NCBI GenBank assembly: GCA_963708855.1
Contig: CAVPUM010000023.1
Location: 1 to 64,000 of the forward strand
Direction: 5' to 3'
DNA from: CAIWHR01 sp963708855
Lineage (GTDB): Bacteria > Pseudomonadota > Gammaproteobacteria > Burkholderiales > Casimicrobiaceae
Length of the DNA stretch: 64,000 bases
Part shown: piece by piece, positions 45,736 through 53,822 of the stretch
Layout of the letters: the number at the start of each line of letters is the position of its first letter
Numbering within the stretch: position 1 is the stretch's first letter
Position numbers and translations under genes: made by a program
The notes under the pieces: model-generated
The model's input: the letters and a program-made list of their open reading frames with translations, nothing else
Told to the model about the DNA's origin: nothing
Database searches by the model: none

Positions 45736-46463
45736 CGTGCTCCTCCTCGGTTGCCGCGCACGGATGCGCGGTGGATGATCGTGACGTCGTCGCTGCGCGC
45801 CGCAGGTTCGCGCGCGCCTGGCGCGGGCAGTCCGAGCGCGCGATTGCGCGCGGCCGTGATGTGATCGCCGATCGCCGCCGCCGCGCGGGCGGGGTCGCGC
45901 GTGCGCAGCGCCGCGATGACCTTCAGGTGCTCCTGCATCACCGGCACGACCAGCGTGGCATCGAGCCGCGTCTGCTCCTGCCGGATCAGGCGGATCTTGA
46001 TCGAGTTGACGCGGTAGGCGTTGCTGACGATCTCGTTGCGGAGCGAATCGACGATCGCGGCATGCATTTCGTCGTCGGTCGCCTGCGCCCGCTCGATCAG
46101 CGCCGCAGTGACGGCGGTCGCGGCCGCCGCCAGAACGGCCTCGTGCGCCTGCTGCAGGCGGTCGAACTCGGCCGTCGTCGCATTCTCGGCGAACAGCGCC
46201 GCCGCCTCGCGCTCCAGCATCAGGCGGAACTGGAAGGCGTTGCGGATGAGGCTCACGTCGACCTGGGCCACCTGCATGCCGCGCTGGGGCACCGTGCGAA
46301 TGAGGCCGTCGGCCTCCAGTCGCGGGATCAGCTCGCGGATCGCCCCGAGCTTCATCCCGGTGATGAGCGCAAGCTCGCGCTGCGAGACGAACTGCCCCGA
46401 CCGGATCTCGCGTTTGAGCAGGCCCCGCGTGAAGCGCTGGTACGCCTGCTCGCGGAGCTTCAC
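45732..46463 (-). CDS. GntR-family (FCD subfamily) transcriptional regulator
   Basis: A 243-residue regulator. The N-terminal winged helix shows KREIRSGQFVSQRELALITGMKLGAIRELIPRLEADGLI. The C-terminal helical FCD domain contains FRLMLEREAAALFAENAT, DDEMHAAIVDSLRNEIV and EHLKVIAALRTRDP, whose His and Asp residues normally hold a metal and an organic acid effector. The GTG at 46463 is chosen. A longer frame starts at an ATG at 46619 that overlaps the aldolase stop, but its extra 52 codons are entirely tandem repeat sequence. It probably controls the divergent sugar operons. Confidence 0.87.
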   Translation of the reverse strand: MKLREQAYQRFTRGLLKREIRSGQFVSQRELALITGMKLGAIRELIPRLEADGLIRTVPQRGMQVAQVDVSLIRNAFQFRLMLEREAAALFAENATTAEFDRLQQAHEAVLAAAATAVTAALIERAQATDDEMHAAIVDSLRNEIVSNAYRVNSIKIRLIRQEQTRLDATLVVPVMQEHLKVIAALRTRDPARAAAAIGDHITAARNRALGLPAPGAREPAARSDDVTIIHRASVRGNRGGAR

Positions 46464-46500
46464 GTTGCCTGCCGCCGAGGTCCGCCGCGCCTCAGCGCCC

Positions 46501-46542
46501 GCCGGGGGCAGCGAACGCAGTGAGCGTGGGGGCCGTTCATCA
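46501..46542 (-). repeat. Dispersed GC-rich repeat, copy 2 of a tandem pair
   Basis: On the minus strand this begins TGATGAACGGCCCCC and continues with the CACGCTCACTGCGTTCGCTG core to a CCCCCGG run. It differs from copy 1 by one base in the first 35. It lies between the aldolase stop and the likely gntR start and is out of frame with gntR at its own ATG. Confidence 0.75.
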
Positions 46543-46575
46543 GCGCCCGCCGGCCGCCCGAAGGGCGCTGACTGC

Positions 46576-46621
46576 CCCCCCGGGGGGCAGCGAACGCAGT
46601 GAGCGTGGGGGTCGTTCATCA
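46576..46621 (-). repeat. Dispersed GC-rich repeat, copy 1 of a tandem pair
   Basis: On the minus strand: TGATGAACGACCCCC, the CACGCTCACTGCGTTCGCTG core, then CCCCCC/GGGGGG forming a G/C hairpin. The TGA is the stop codon of the aldolase gene, and the ATG opens a frame into gntR. The 34 bases between the copies include GCGCCC-TTC-GGGCG, another small hairpin. Similar repeats are, to my memory, common in Burkholderiales genomes. Confidence 0.8.
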
Positions 46622-47503
46622 ACCGGCGAGCAGGCGATCGAGAGCCGCGCCAAGCTCCGCTCGGGCCCCGGCATCGACCGGCTCCAGCGGCGGCGCCGTG
46701 GCGAGGAACCCGTCGTCGCCGTAGCGATGCGCGACCAGTGCTTTGACGGCCGGGGTGACCGGATAGCGCAACACCAGTTCGACCAGCTCGGCGATTCCGG
46801 GCACGTCGGCGCCGTCGTCGACCATCGGCAACAGCCGCCGCGCGCAGAAATTCGAGAAGCCGTTGATCGCGCCGCTGCCGCCGTGGCGGATGGCGCGCGC
46901 GAGCTGTCGCTCGTCGCCGACCAAAATGTGCAGATGCGGGTGGTCGGCGAGGAGGCGCTCGGTCGTCGCCCAATCGCCGCTCGAGTCCTTGACGCCGGTG
47001 ACGATTCCCGGAAAGGCGCGATCGATTCGTCCGATGAGGGACGAGGAAAGGGGGACGTCCGTCATCGATGGAATGTGGTAGAGGATCACCTCGCGCGGCG
47101 AGCGGCAACGCTCGAGCACGGCCGCGAACCACCGGAACAGGCCCTCGTCGCCGGGTCCCTTGAAATAGAACGGCGGGGCGAGCAGCACCCCGCGACCGCC
47201 CGCGTCGAAGAGCTGATTGGCCTGCGCGGCCGCATCCTCGATCGCCGACGCCGCGATCCCGGCCAGCACGTGCCGCGGAAGATCGATGCCGGCCGCGCGA
47301 AGCGCATCGAGCATCGCCGCGCGTTCGCCGAACCCGATCGACGCTCCCTCGCCGGTCGTCCCGCCCAGCGTGATCGCCGAGCAGCCCTCGGCGAGGCAGC
47401 GTTGCGCATGCACGACGAATCGCCGGAGGTCGACCGCGCCGTTCGCGGCGAAGGGCGTGACCAGCGCACAGGCCAGGCCGAATCTGCGCTCGCGCGGGCG
47501 CAT
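46619..47503 (-). CDS. Dihydrodipicolinate synthase-family aldolase/dehydratase
   Basis: A 294-residue TIM-barrel class I aldolase. The pyruvate-binding loop is ITLGGTTGEGASI, the catalytic Tyr is in ILYHIPSM and the Schiff-base Lys in GVKDSSGDW. The family includes DapA, N-acetylneuraminate lyase, KDG aldolase and 5-dehydro-4-deoxyglucarate dehydratase; its place in a sugar operon argues against lysine synthesis and for a sugar-acid step. ATG 47503 is used; a GTG at 47569 with no ribosome site is the alternative. The TGA lies in the dispersed repeat. Confidence 0.87.
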   Translation of the reverse strand: MRPRERRFGLACALVTPFAANGAVDLRRFVVHAQRCLAEGCSAITLGGTTGEGASIGFGERAAMLDALRAAGIDLPRHVLAGIAASAIEDAAAQANQLFDAGGRGVLLAPPFYFKGPGDEGLFRWFAAVLERCRSPREVILYHIPSMTDVPLSSSLIGRIDRAFPGIVTGVKDSSGDWATTERLLADHPHLHILVGDERQLARAIRHGGSGAINGFSNFCARRLLPMVDDGADVPGIAELVELVLRYPVTPAVKALVAHRYGDDGFLATAPPLEPVDAGARAELGAALDRLLAG

Positions 47504-47556
47504 CGCCGCGCCCCCGCCGGCGGCTGCATTGGGTCCCGCGCGCGGCGGGACTGGCG

Positions 47557-47605
47557 TTGACGATGACACACTGACATGTTAGTCTAGAAATCTTGCGTCC
47601 GCAAG
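47557..47605 (+). promoter_or_regulatory. Candidate promoter and operator between divergent sugar operons
   Basis: TTGACG (47557-47562), a 17-base spacer and TAGTCT (47580-47585) fit a promoter toward the kinase gene. Just downstream, CTTGCG-TC-CGCAAG (47592-47605) is a perfect 6-bp inverted repeat at about the transcription start, a good place for a repressor such as the nearby GntR protein. ACATGT and TCTAGA palindromes lie in the same 40 bases. Confidence 0.4.
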
Positions 47606-47632
47606 CGCGGCAAATCCTGCCCGGGAGAGCAG

Positions 47633-49226
47633 ATGATCGGCGGCAAGGTCTACATCGGCGTCGACGTGGGATCGGCGAGCGTGCGTGCCGGCCTCTACGA
47701 CGACACGGGTCGACGCCTCGCCTTCGCCGTGCGAACCATCCGGCAGTTTCATCCGCGGACCGATTTCGCCGAGCAGTCGTCGGCCGACATCTGGCGCGAG
47801 ACCTGTGCGGCGGTGCGCGAAGCGGTGGCGCTGGCCGGCGTGCCGGTCGATGCCATCGCGGCCCTCGGCTTCGACGCCACCTGCTCGCTGGTCGCTGTTG
47901 GCGTGGACGGCGGGCCCATCTCGGTCGCCGAGGACGGCGATCCGGAGCGCGACATCATCATGTGGATGGACCACCGCGCGGCCGACGAGACGGCGGCGAT
48001 CAACGCGACCGGCGACCCGGCGCTCGCCTACGTCGGCGGCGAAGTCAGCATCGAGATGGAGCTGCCCAAGGTCCTGTGGCTGCAACGGCATTGCCCGGAC
48101 CGCTATCGGACGGCGGCGCGGTTCTTCGACCTGGCCGACTACCTGGTCTGGCGCTGTTGCGGTGCCGACACGGCCAGCGTTTGCACGCTGACCTGCAAGT
48201 GGAACTACCTGGCGCACGAGGGCCGCTTTCCCGAGGCGATGCTGCGTGCCGTCGGCCTGGCCGATCTCGGTGCCCGGCTGCCGCAGCGGGTCCTGCCTCT
48301 GGGCTCGTCGCCGGGCATGCTGACTGCGGCGGCGGCCGGCGATCTCGGACTGCCGGGGAGCGTGATCGTGGCCACCGGCATCATCGACGCGCACGCCGGA
48401 GGCCTCGCGCTCATCGGAACGCGCGCCGGAAGGAAGCCTGGCGCTGATCGGCGGCACGTCGAACTGCCACATGGTCGTGAGCGCCGAGCCGATCATGGTG
48501 CCCGGCGTGTGGGGACCGTACTTCGGCGCGATGCTGCCGGGCAGCTGGCTCAACGAAGGCGGCCAGAGCGCCGCGGGCGCGCTGCTGGACTGGACGCTGC
48601 ACCAGAGCGACGCCTGGCCGCTGGCGCAGGAGACGGCGACGCGCGAGAATCGCAGTGTCTACGCGGTGCTGAACGATTGGGTCGCCGACCTCGCGGTGCG
48701 CGATCCGCTGCCGACGCGTGACCTGCACGTGCTGCCCGATCACCATGGCAATCGCTCTCCGCGCGCCGATCCGCGGGCACGCGGCACCGTGACCGGGCTG
48801 ACGCTGGAAGGCGGCCCCGACGCGCTGGCGCGGCTCTACCTCGCGACCCTCCAGGCGCTGGCGTACGGCACCCGGCACATCGTCGAGACCATGAACACGG
48901 CGGGCCACCGGATCGAGCGCATCGTCATCTGCGGCGGTGGCACCAGGAACCCGCTGCTGCTGCAGGAACACGCCGACGCGCTCGGCACCGACCTTCACCT
49001 CGTCGCCGACGAGGACGCGGTGACGCTCGGCGCCGCGCTGCTCGCCGCGGTCGCCTGCGGCGCCTTCGCCGACCTGCCGGCCGCCGCCGCCGCGATGGTG
49101 CGGTCCGGGGGACGGATCGCGACGCGGCCGCAGACCCGGCCTTTCCACGACGCCAAGTACCGCGTCTTCCTGCAACTCCATGACGATCAGCAGCGCTGCC
49201 GGAGTACGATGGCGCGCTGGCATTGA
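47633..49226 (+). CDS. FGGY-family carbohydrate kinase, ribulokinase-like (one frame break)
   Basis: About 530 residues. The FGGY N-domain starts YIGVDVGSASVRAGLYDD. MWMDHRAADETAAIN is the substrate-side motif of pentulose kinases, and TLTCKWNYLAHEG follows. The C-domain has the ATP-binding ICGGGTRNPLLLQEHAD and EDAVTLGAALLA. Near 48432 GGAAGGAAGCC has one A too many; without it the reading is GRSLALIGGTSNCHMV. It phosphorylates a ketose, probably a pentulose. ATG 47633 follows GGGAGAG. It is the first gene of the kinase-isomerase-dctPQM operon. Confidence 0.87.
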
Positions 49227-49249
49227 CGAATCTCGAGAAAGGGCAACAC

Positions 49250-50899
49250 ATGCTGACCTTGACGCTCCCCGACGTACGCCCACCGCTGCGCGCGGCGAAG
49301 AACGAGGTGCTGCTCGTCACCAACGCCGATCTGCGCGAGTCGGCCAACGTCAAGTGCTGGCCCGTGCAGCAGCAGTTCGAGGCGCGGCTGCAGGAGGCGC
49401 TGATCACCCGCTTCGGCTATCGCGCCAAGCGGGCGCATCCGATCAAGACCGACCGCGGTCACGGGTTCATCAGCAACCAGCGCGAGGGCAGCGACGTGTT
49501 CGCCGGCATCGATCCGGAGGCGCCGGTCATCGTGCTGCTGACCGCCTGGCAGTATTCGCACCACCTGGCGCCGAGCCTCGCGCAGCATCGCGGGCCGATT
49601 CTGCTGCTGGCCAATTTCGAGGGAACGTGGCCCGGCCTCGTCGGCATGCTGTGCATGGCCGGCACGCTGACGAGCCTCGGCAAGGAATACTCGCGGCTGT
49701 GGTCGGTGGCGTTCGACGACGAGTTCTTCCATCGCAGCCTCGGGACCTGGCTCAGGACCGGCAGAATCGTGCACGACACGAGCTACCTGCACGAAATCGA
49801 TCGCAGCCACGCCGTCATGGCGACGCCGGCGGGGCGCCTGGGCGCCGAGGTCGGGCGGTACAGCCTGCAGCACAAGGAGATCATCGGGCTGTTCGACACC
49901 TTCTGCATGGGCATGATCAACGGCGTCTTCCCGCAGAAGGCGCTCGCCGACATCGGCATGCCGCTGGAAGGGCTGTCGCAGTCCGACCTGCTGGCCGAGA
50001 TGGCGCTGGTGCCGCCGGCGCTGCGGGAGGAATGCCTCGCCTGGTACGAGGCCCGGGGAATGCGGTTCCGGTTCGGCGCCGACCCGGCGACCGAGCTCAC
50101 GCGCGAGCAGGTGCTGGAGCAGTGCGCGATGCTGATCGCGATGGGGCGCTTCGTCGAGCGCTTCGGCCTCTCCGCCGTGGGCGTGCAGTACCAGCAGGGG
50201 CTCGCGCGCTGCTGTGCCGCCTCCGATTTCGCCGAGGGCGCCATCGGCTCCGCCGAGCGCTTTCCGATTCCCGACCACGACGGCCACATCATCCGGCCCG
50301 GGAAGGCGATCCCCTGCATCAACGAGGTCGACATGGGCACCGCCATCCCGCAGACGATGCTCTGGCGCCTGCTCGACAGCCTCGGCCTGCCGGCCGAAAC
50401 GACGCTCCACGACATCCGCTGGGGCAGCGAATACGAGGGCACGTTCTACTGGGACTTCGAGATCTCGGGCGCGGTGCCGTTCGAGCATCTCAAGGGCGGC
50501 ATCGCCGGCGCCACCGGCTACCGGCAGTCGCCGATGTATTTCCCCAGAGGCGGGTCGACGATTGCCGGGCAGGGCAAGGCCGGCCGCTTCGTCTGGGCGC
50601 GGGCGCACTACGAGGGCGTGCGCGTGGTGCTGCACATCGGCACCGGGCGTGCCGTCGAGCTGCCCGCCGCGGAGTTCGAGCGCCGCCGCCGCGCGACCAG
50701 CTACGAGTGGCCGCTGCTGAACTGCGTGCTCGACGGCGTCGGGCGCAACGACCTGATGGCCGGCCACCAGAGCAATCACATCACGGTGGCCTACGTCGAC
50801 GCGGCGCACCTCGACGACGTGGTGCGCGCGTTCACGGCGCAGGCCCTGACCCAGAACATGCGTGTCCTCGTGGCCGGCGCGGCCGCTGCGCAATTATGA
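49250..50899 (+). CDS. L-fucose/L-arabinose isomerase-like protein
   Basis: A 549-residue protein. The Rossmann-like opening (EVLLVTNADLRESANVKCWP), VIVLLTAWQYSHHLAPSLAQ, GLVGMLCMAGTLTSLG, CMGMINGVFPQKALADIGMP and, near the end, GHQSNHITVAYVD fit the FucI/AraA fold family, as far as I can judge by eye. The many His, Asp and Glu residues near 330-400 (CINEVDMGTAIPQTMLW) may form the Mn site. ATG 49250 with GAGAAAGGG upstream is chosen over a TTG overlapping the kinase stop. Context (kinase upstream, TRAP downstream) supports aldose-ketose isomerisation; the sugar is unknown. Confidence 0.72.
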   Translation: MLTLTLPDVRPPLRAAKNEVLLVTNADLRESANVKCWPVQQQFEARLQEALITRFGYRAKRAHPIKTDRGHGFISNQREGSDVFAGIDPEAPVIVLLTAWQYSHHLAPSLAQHRGPILLLANFEGTWPGLVGMLCMAGTLTSLGKEYSRLWSVAFDDEFFHRSLGTWLRTGRIVHDTSYLHEIDRSHAVMATPAGRLGAEVGRYSLQHKEIIGLFDTFCMGMINGVFPQKALADIGMPLEGLSQSDLLAEMALVPPALREECLAWYEARGMRFRFGADPATELTREQVLEQCAMLIAMGRFVERFGLSAVGVQYQQGLARCCAASDFAEGAIGSAERFPIPDHDGHIIRPGKAIPCINEVDMGTAIPQTMLWRLLDSLGLPAETTLHDIRWGSEYEGTFYWDFEISGAVPFEHLKGGIAGATGYRQSPMYFPRGGSTIAGQGKAGRFVWARAHYEGVRVVLHIGTGRAVELPAAEFERRRRATSYEWPLLNCVLDGVGRNDLMAGHQSNHITVAYVDAAHLDDVVRAFTAQALTQNMRVLVAGAAAAQL

Positions 50900-50987
50900 G
50901 CGGCGCCACGCGACCGACCCCGGGCCTTTGCCGACGCAGGCTGCTGCGTCACCCCTCGAACCGACTGACAACCACAAGGAAACGATC

Positions 50988-51995
50988 ATGACGATCTCTC
51001 TCGTGCGCCGCGGCCTCTTTGCCGCAGCTGCCGCGCTGATCCTCGTCGGCGGGCTGCCGCCCGTCGCGCAAGCGCAGACCAAGGTGCCCCTGCGCATCTC
51101 CACGCCGGCGGTGCCCGACGACTGGCACGCCAAGATGTGGACGGTGTTCAAGGAGTCGCTCGACAAGAGCGCGCCGGGCGAATTCGACGTCCAGATCAAC
51201 CTGAATGCGACGCTGTTCAAGCAGGGCACCGAGCCGGCGGCGATGGCGCGCGGCAACCTGGAGCTCGCGACGATCTCGGCGTTCGACATCGCCAAGCTCG
51301 TCCCGGAGTTCTCGATCTTCACGGCCGGTTATGTCATTCGCGATCCGGACCACATGCAGAAGGTGTTCAACGGCCCGATCGGCGACGAGATGTTCAAGCC
51401 CGTCTCCGAGAAGATGGACGTCACGGTGCTGTCGACCATCTACCTCGGCACGCGGCAGGTCAACCTGCGCGAGGCGCGCAACGTGAAGACGCCGGCGGAC
51501 CTCAAGGGCGTGAAGCTGCGCATGCCGGGCTCGAAGGAATGGCTGTTCCTCGGCGAAGCGCTGGGCGCGACCGCCACGCCGCTGGCGTTCGGCGAGGTCT
51601 ACCTGGGCCTGAAGACCGGCACCATCGACGGCCAGGACAACCCGCTGCCCTCCGTGCGCGCGGCGAAGTTCTACGAAGTCACCAAGCAGCTGGTGCTGAC
51701 CAGCCACCTCGTCGACGGCATCTTCCTGTCGATCGCCAACAAGACCTGGAACGCGCTGACGCCGGCACAGAAGCAGAAGGTCAAGGCGGCGGCGCAGGCC
51801 GCGGCGCAGTACAACAACGAGAACCGGATCAAGGAGGAGGGCCAGCTGGTCGACTTCTTCAAGCAGCAGGGTCTGCAGGTCGCCACGCCCGACGTCGACG
51901 CCTTCCGCAAGACCGTGCAGGCGGCCTACCTCAACTCCGAGTACGCCAAGGTCTGGCCCAAGGGCCTGCTCGAGCGCATCAACGCGACGAAGTAG
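50988..51995 (+). CDS. dctP: TRAP transporter solute-binding protein DctP
   Basis: A 335-residue periplasmic binding protein. Signal peptide MTISLVRRGLFAAAAALIL to AQAQ. Mature motifs: DDWHAKMWTVFKESLDKSAP, AMARGNLELATISAFDIAKL, DLKGVKLRMPGSKEWLFLGE and AFGEVYLGLKTGTIDGQDNP. The conserved Arg in KLRMPGS is in place for a carboxylate ligand. ATG 50988 follows AAGGA. It is directly followed by dctQ with no gap. Sequence differs clearly from the other two DctP proteins in this window, so a different ligand is likely. Confidence 0.92.
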   Translation: MTISLVRRGLFAAAAALILVGGLPPVAQAQTKVPLRISTPAVPDDWHAKMWTVFKESLDKSAPGEFDVQINLNATLFKQGTEPAAMARGNLELATISAFDIAKLVPEFSIFTAGYVIRDPDHMQKVFNGPIGDEMFKPVSEKMDVTVLSTIYLGTRQVNLREARNVKTPADLKGVKLRMPGSKEWLFLGEALGATATPLAFGEVYLGLKTGTIDGQDNPLPSVRAAKFYEVTKQLVLTSHLVDGIFLSIANKTWNALTPAQKQKVKAAAQAAAQYNNENRIKEEGQLVDFFKQQGLQVATPDVDAFRKTVQAAYLNSEYAKVWPKGLLERINATK

Positions 51996-52466
51996 ATGCG
52001 GTCCTGGCTGAAGCGGGGGGCGGACGCCGTCGGTGCGGTGCTGTTCGCCGCCCTGTTTCTCACCTTCATCGTCCAGATCACCGCCCGCTTCGGCTTCAAC
52101 CAGCCGCTGCCCTGGACCGACGAGCTGGCGGTGATCCTGTACGTCTGGGTGATCCTGTGGGCGGCAGCCTTCATGGTGCCGGCGAAAGAGCACGTGGTGT
52201 TCGACCTCGTCTACAACGCGATGGGCAAGAGCACGCGGCGCGGCATGCTGCTCCTCGGCAGCGTGCTGATCGGCGTCCTGGCGGCGTACGCGTTGCCCGG
52301 AAGCTGGGACTACGTGCGCTTCATGGCGCGTGAAGGCACCCCTGTGCTCGGCCTGCCGTTCAGTTGGGTGTTCATCCCCTTCGTCCTGCTGCTGATCGCG
52401 CTGGTCGTGCGCAGCGCCATGCACGTCGTCGCGCTGCTGCGTCACCGGTCCGGGGAGCTCGATTGA
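51996..52466 (+). CDS. dctQ: TRAP transporter small permease DctQ
   Basis: A 156-residue, four-helix membrane protein. FGFNQPLPWTDELAVILYVWVILW is the DctQ signature. The ATG is the first codon after the dctP TAG, and the TGA overlaps a TTG start of dctM, so the three genes are tightly coupled. Confidence 0.87.
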   Translation: MRSWLKRGADAVGAVLFAALFLTFIVQITARFGFNQPLPWTDELAVILYVWVILWAAAFMVPAKEHVVFDLVYNAMGKSTRRGMLLLGSVLIGVLAAYALPGSWDYVRFMAREGTPVLGLPFSWVFIPFVLLLIALVVRSAMHVVALLRHRSGELD

Positions 52467-53764
52467 CTCTTCCCCTGTGGGTGATGCTGGCGGTGCTGGT
52501 CGCCGGCATGCTGCTGCGCGCGTCGATCGGCTTCTCGATGCTGGCCGCGGGCATCGCCTATCTCGCGGTCAAGGGACAGGACATGGGGCTCGCGGCCGAG
52601 CAGGTGTTGAACGGCCTCTACAACAGCTACGTGCTGCTGGCGGTTCCGCTGTTCATCCTGGCGGCCAACGTGATGAACGCGGGCACGATCAGCGAGCGCA
52701 TCTTCGACTTCTGCCGCATCCTGGTCGGCCGCCTGCGCGGCGGGCTGGCGCAGGTCGACATCCTGGTCAGCGTCGTGTTCTCCGGGATGAGCGGCAGCGC
52801 GATCGCCGATGCGGCGGGCCCCGGGCTCGTGACCATCAAGCAGATGCTGAAGAAGCCCGAGTACTCGCCGGGCTTCGCCGGCGCGGTGGTCGTGGCCAGC
52901 GCCACGATCGGACCGATCATCCCGCCGTCGATCCCGATGGTCATCTACGGCATGGTGTCGGGCGCGTCGGTCGGCGCGCTGTTCCTCGGCGGCGTCGTGC
53001 CGGGACTGCTGATGGCCGTGGTGCTGATGATCGCGGTGCAGATCATCGCCACGCAAGCGCAAGATGCCGCGCGACGAGCGGGTGCCGCTGCGCGAGTATC
53101 CGCAGATCTTCTGGCGCGGCGCGCTGCCGCTGTCGCTGCCGATCGTGCTGCTCACCGGCATCTACACCGGCGCGTTCACGCCGACCGAGGCGGCGGCGGT
53201 GGCGGCCCTGCACGCGCTGCTGCTGGCGGGGGTGGTGTACCGGGCGCTCGTCCTGGCGGACGCTGTACGCCGTGCTGCTGGATTCGACGCGCTCGAGCGC
53301 GGTGATCACGCTGATCATCGCCGGCGCCTTCATGCTGAACTACGCGTTCACCTCGGAAGGCGTGCCGCAGGCATTGGCGCTGTGGGTCGACTCCAAGGAC
53401 CTCACCCAGCTCGAGTTCCTGCTGCTGGTCAACGCCGTCTTCCTGGTGCTCGGCTGCTTTCTCGACGTCTCGGTGATGCTGCTGGTGTTCGTGCCGATGC
53501 TGCTGCCGGCGGCGAAGCTGCTGGGCATCGACCTCGTCCACTTCGGCGTGGTCGTCGTGGTGAACATGATGATCGGCCTGGTGACCCCGCCCTTCGGCAT
53601 GCTGCTGTTCGTGACCAACGCGCTCACCGGCATTCCCATCCGGGACATGATCCGCGAAGGCTGGCTTTTCCTCGCTGATGCTGGCGCTGCTGTTGCTGAC
53701 GATGGTGCTGTTCCCGTCGATCGTGCTATGGCTGCCGCATTCGATGGGGTACGGCCTCAAGTAA
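52463..53764 (+). CDS. dctM: TRAP transporter large permease DctM (three frame breaks)
   Basis: About 432 residues, 12-13 transmembrane segments. Motifs: LLAVPLFILAANVMNAGTI, SGMSGSAIADAAGPGLVTI, GPIIPPSIPMVIYGM, GAFTPTEAAAVAALHALLL and GLVTPPFGMLLFV. A TTG start at 52463 overlaps the dctQ stop (TTGA); a GTG at 52478 is the alternative. Single extra bases occur near 53063 (GCCACGCAAG), 53264 (GCGGACGCTG) and 53677 (CTCGCTGATG). Correcting them gives ARKRKMPRDERV, LADLYAVLLDSTRSS and a hydrophobic C-terminal helix. It closes the kinase-isomerase-dctPQM operon. Confidence 0.86.
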
Positions 53765-53772
53765 GGCGGGTG

Positions 53773-53793
53773 CGCCTCGTGGTTGCCGAGGCG
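53773..53793. terminator. Hairpin between convergent dctM and DsbB-like genes
   Basis: CGCCTCG (53773-53779) and CGAGGCG (53787-53793) form a perfect 7-bp stem with a 7-base loop, 8 nt after the dctM stop and 30 nt from the convergent gene's stop. No T tract is present. Confidence 0.45.
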
Positions 53794-53822
53794 GGATCGC
53801 GAAAGGTGCGCGTGGGGGCAGT

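Noticed and set aside
46464..46619. N-terminal extension of the GntR regulator from the ATG at 46619
   Set aside because: The 52 extra codons are entirely dispersed repeat and its spacer, and the winged-helix domain begins right after the GTG at 46463.
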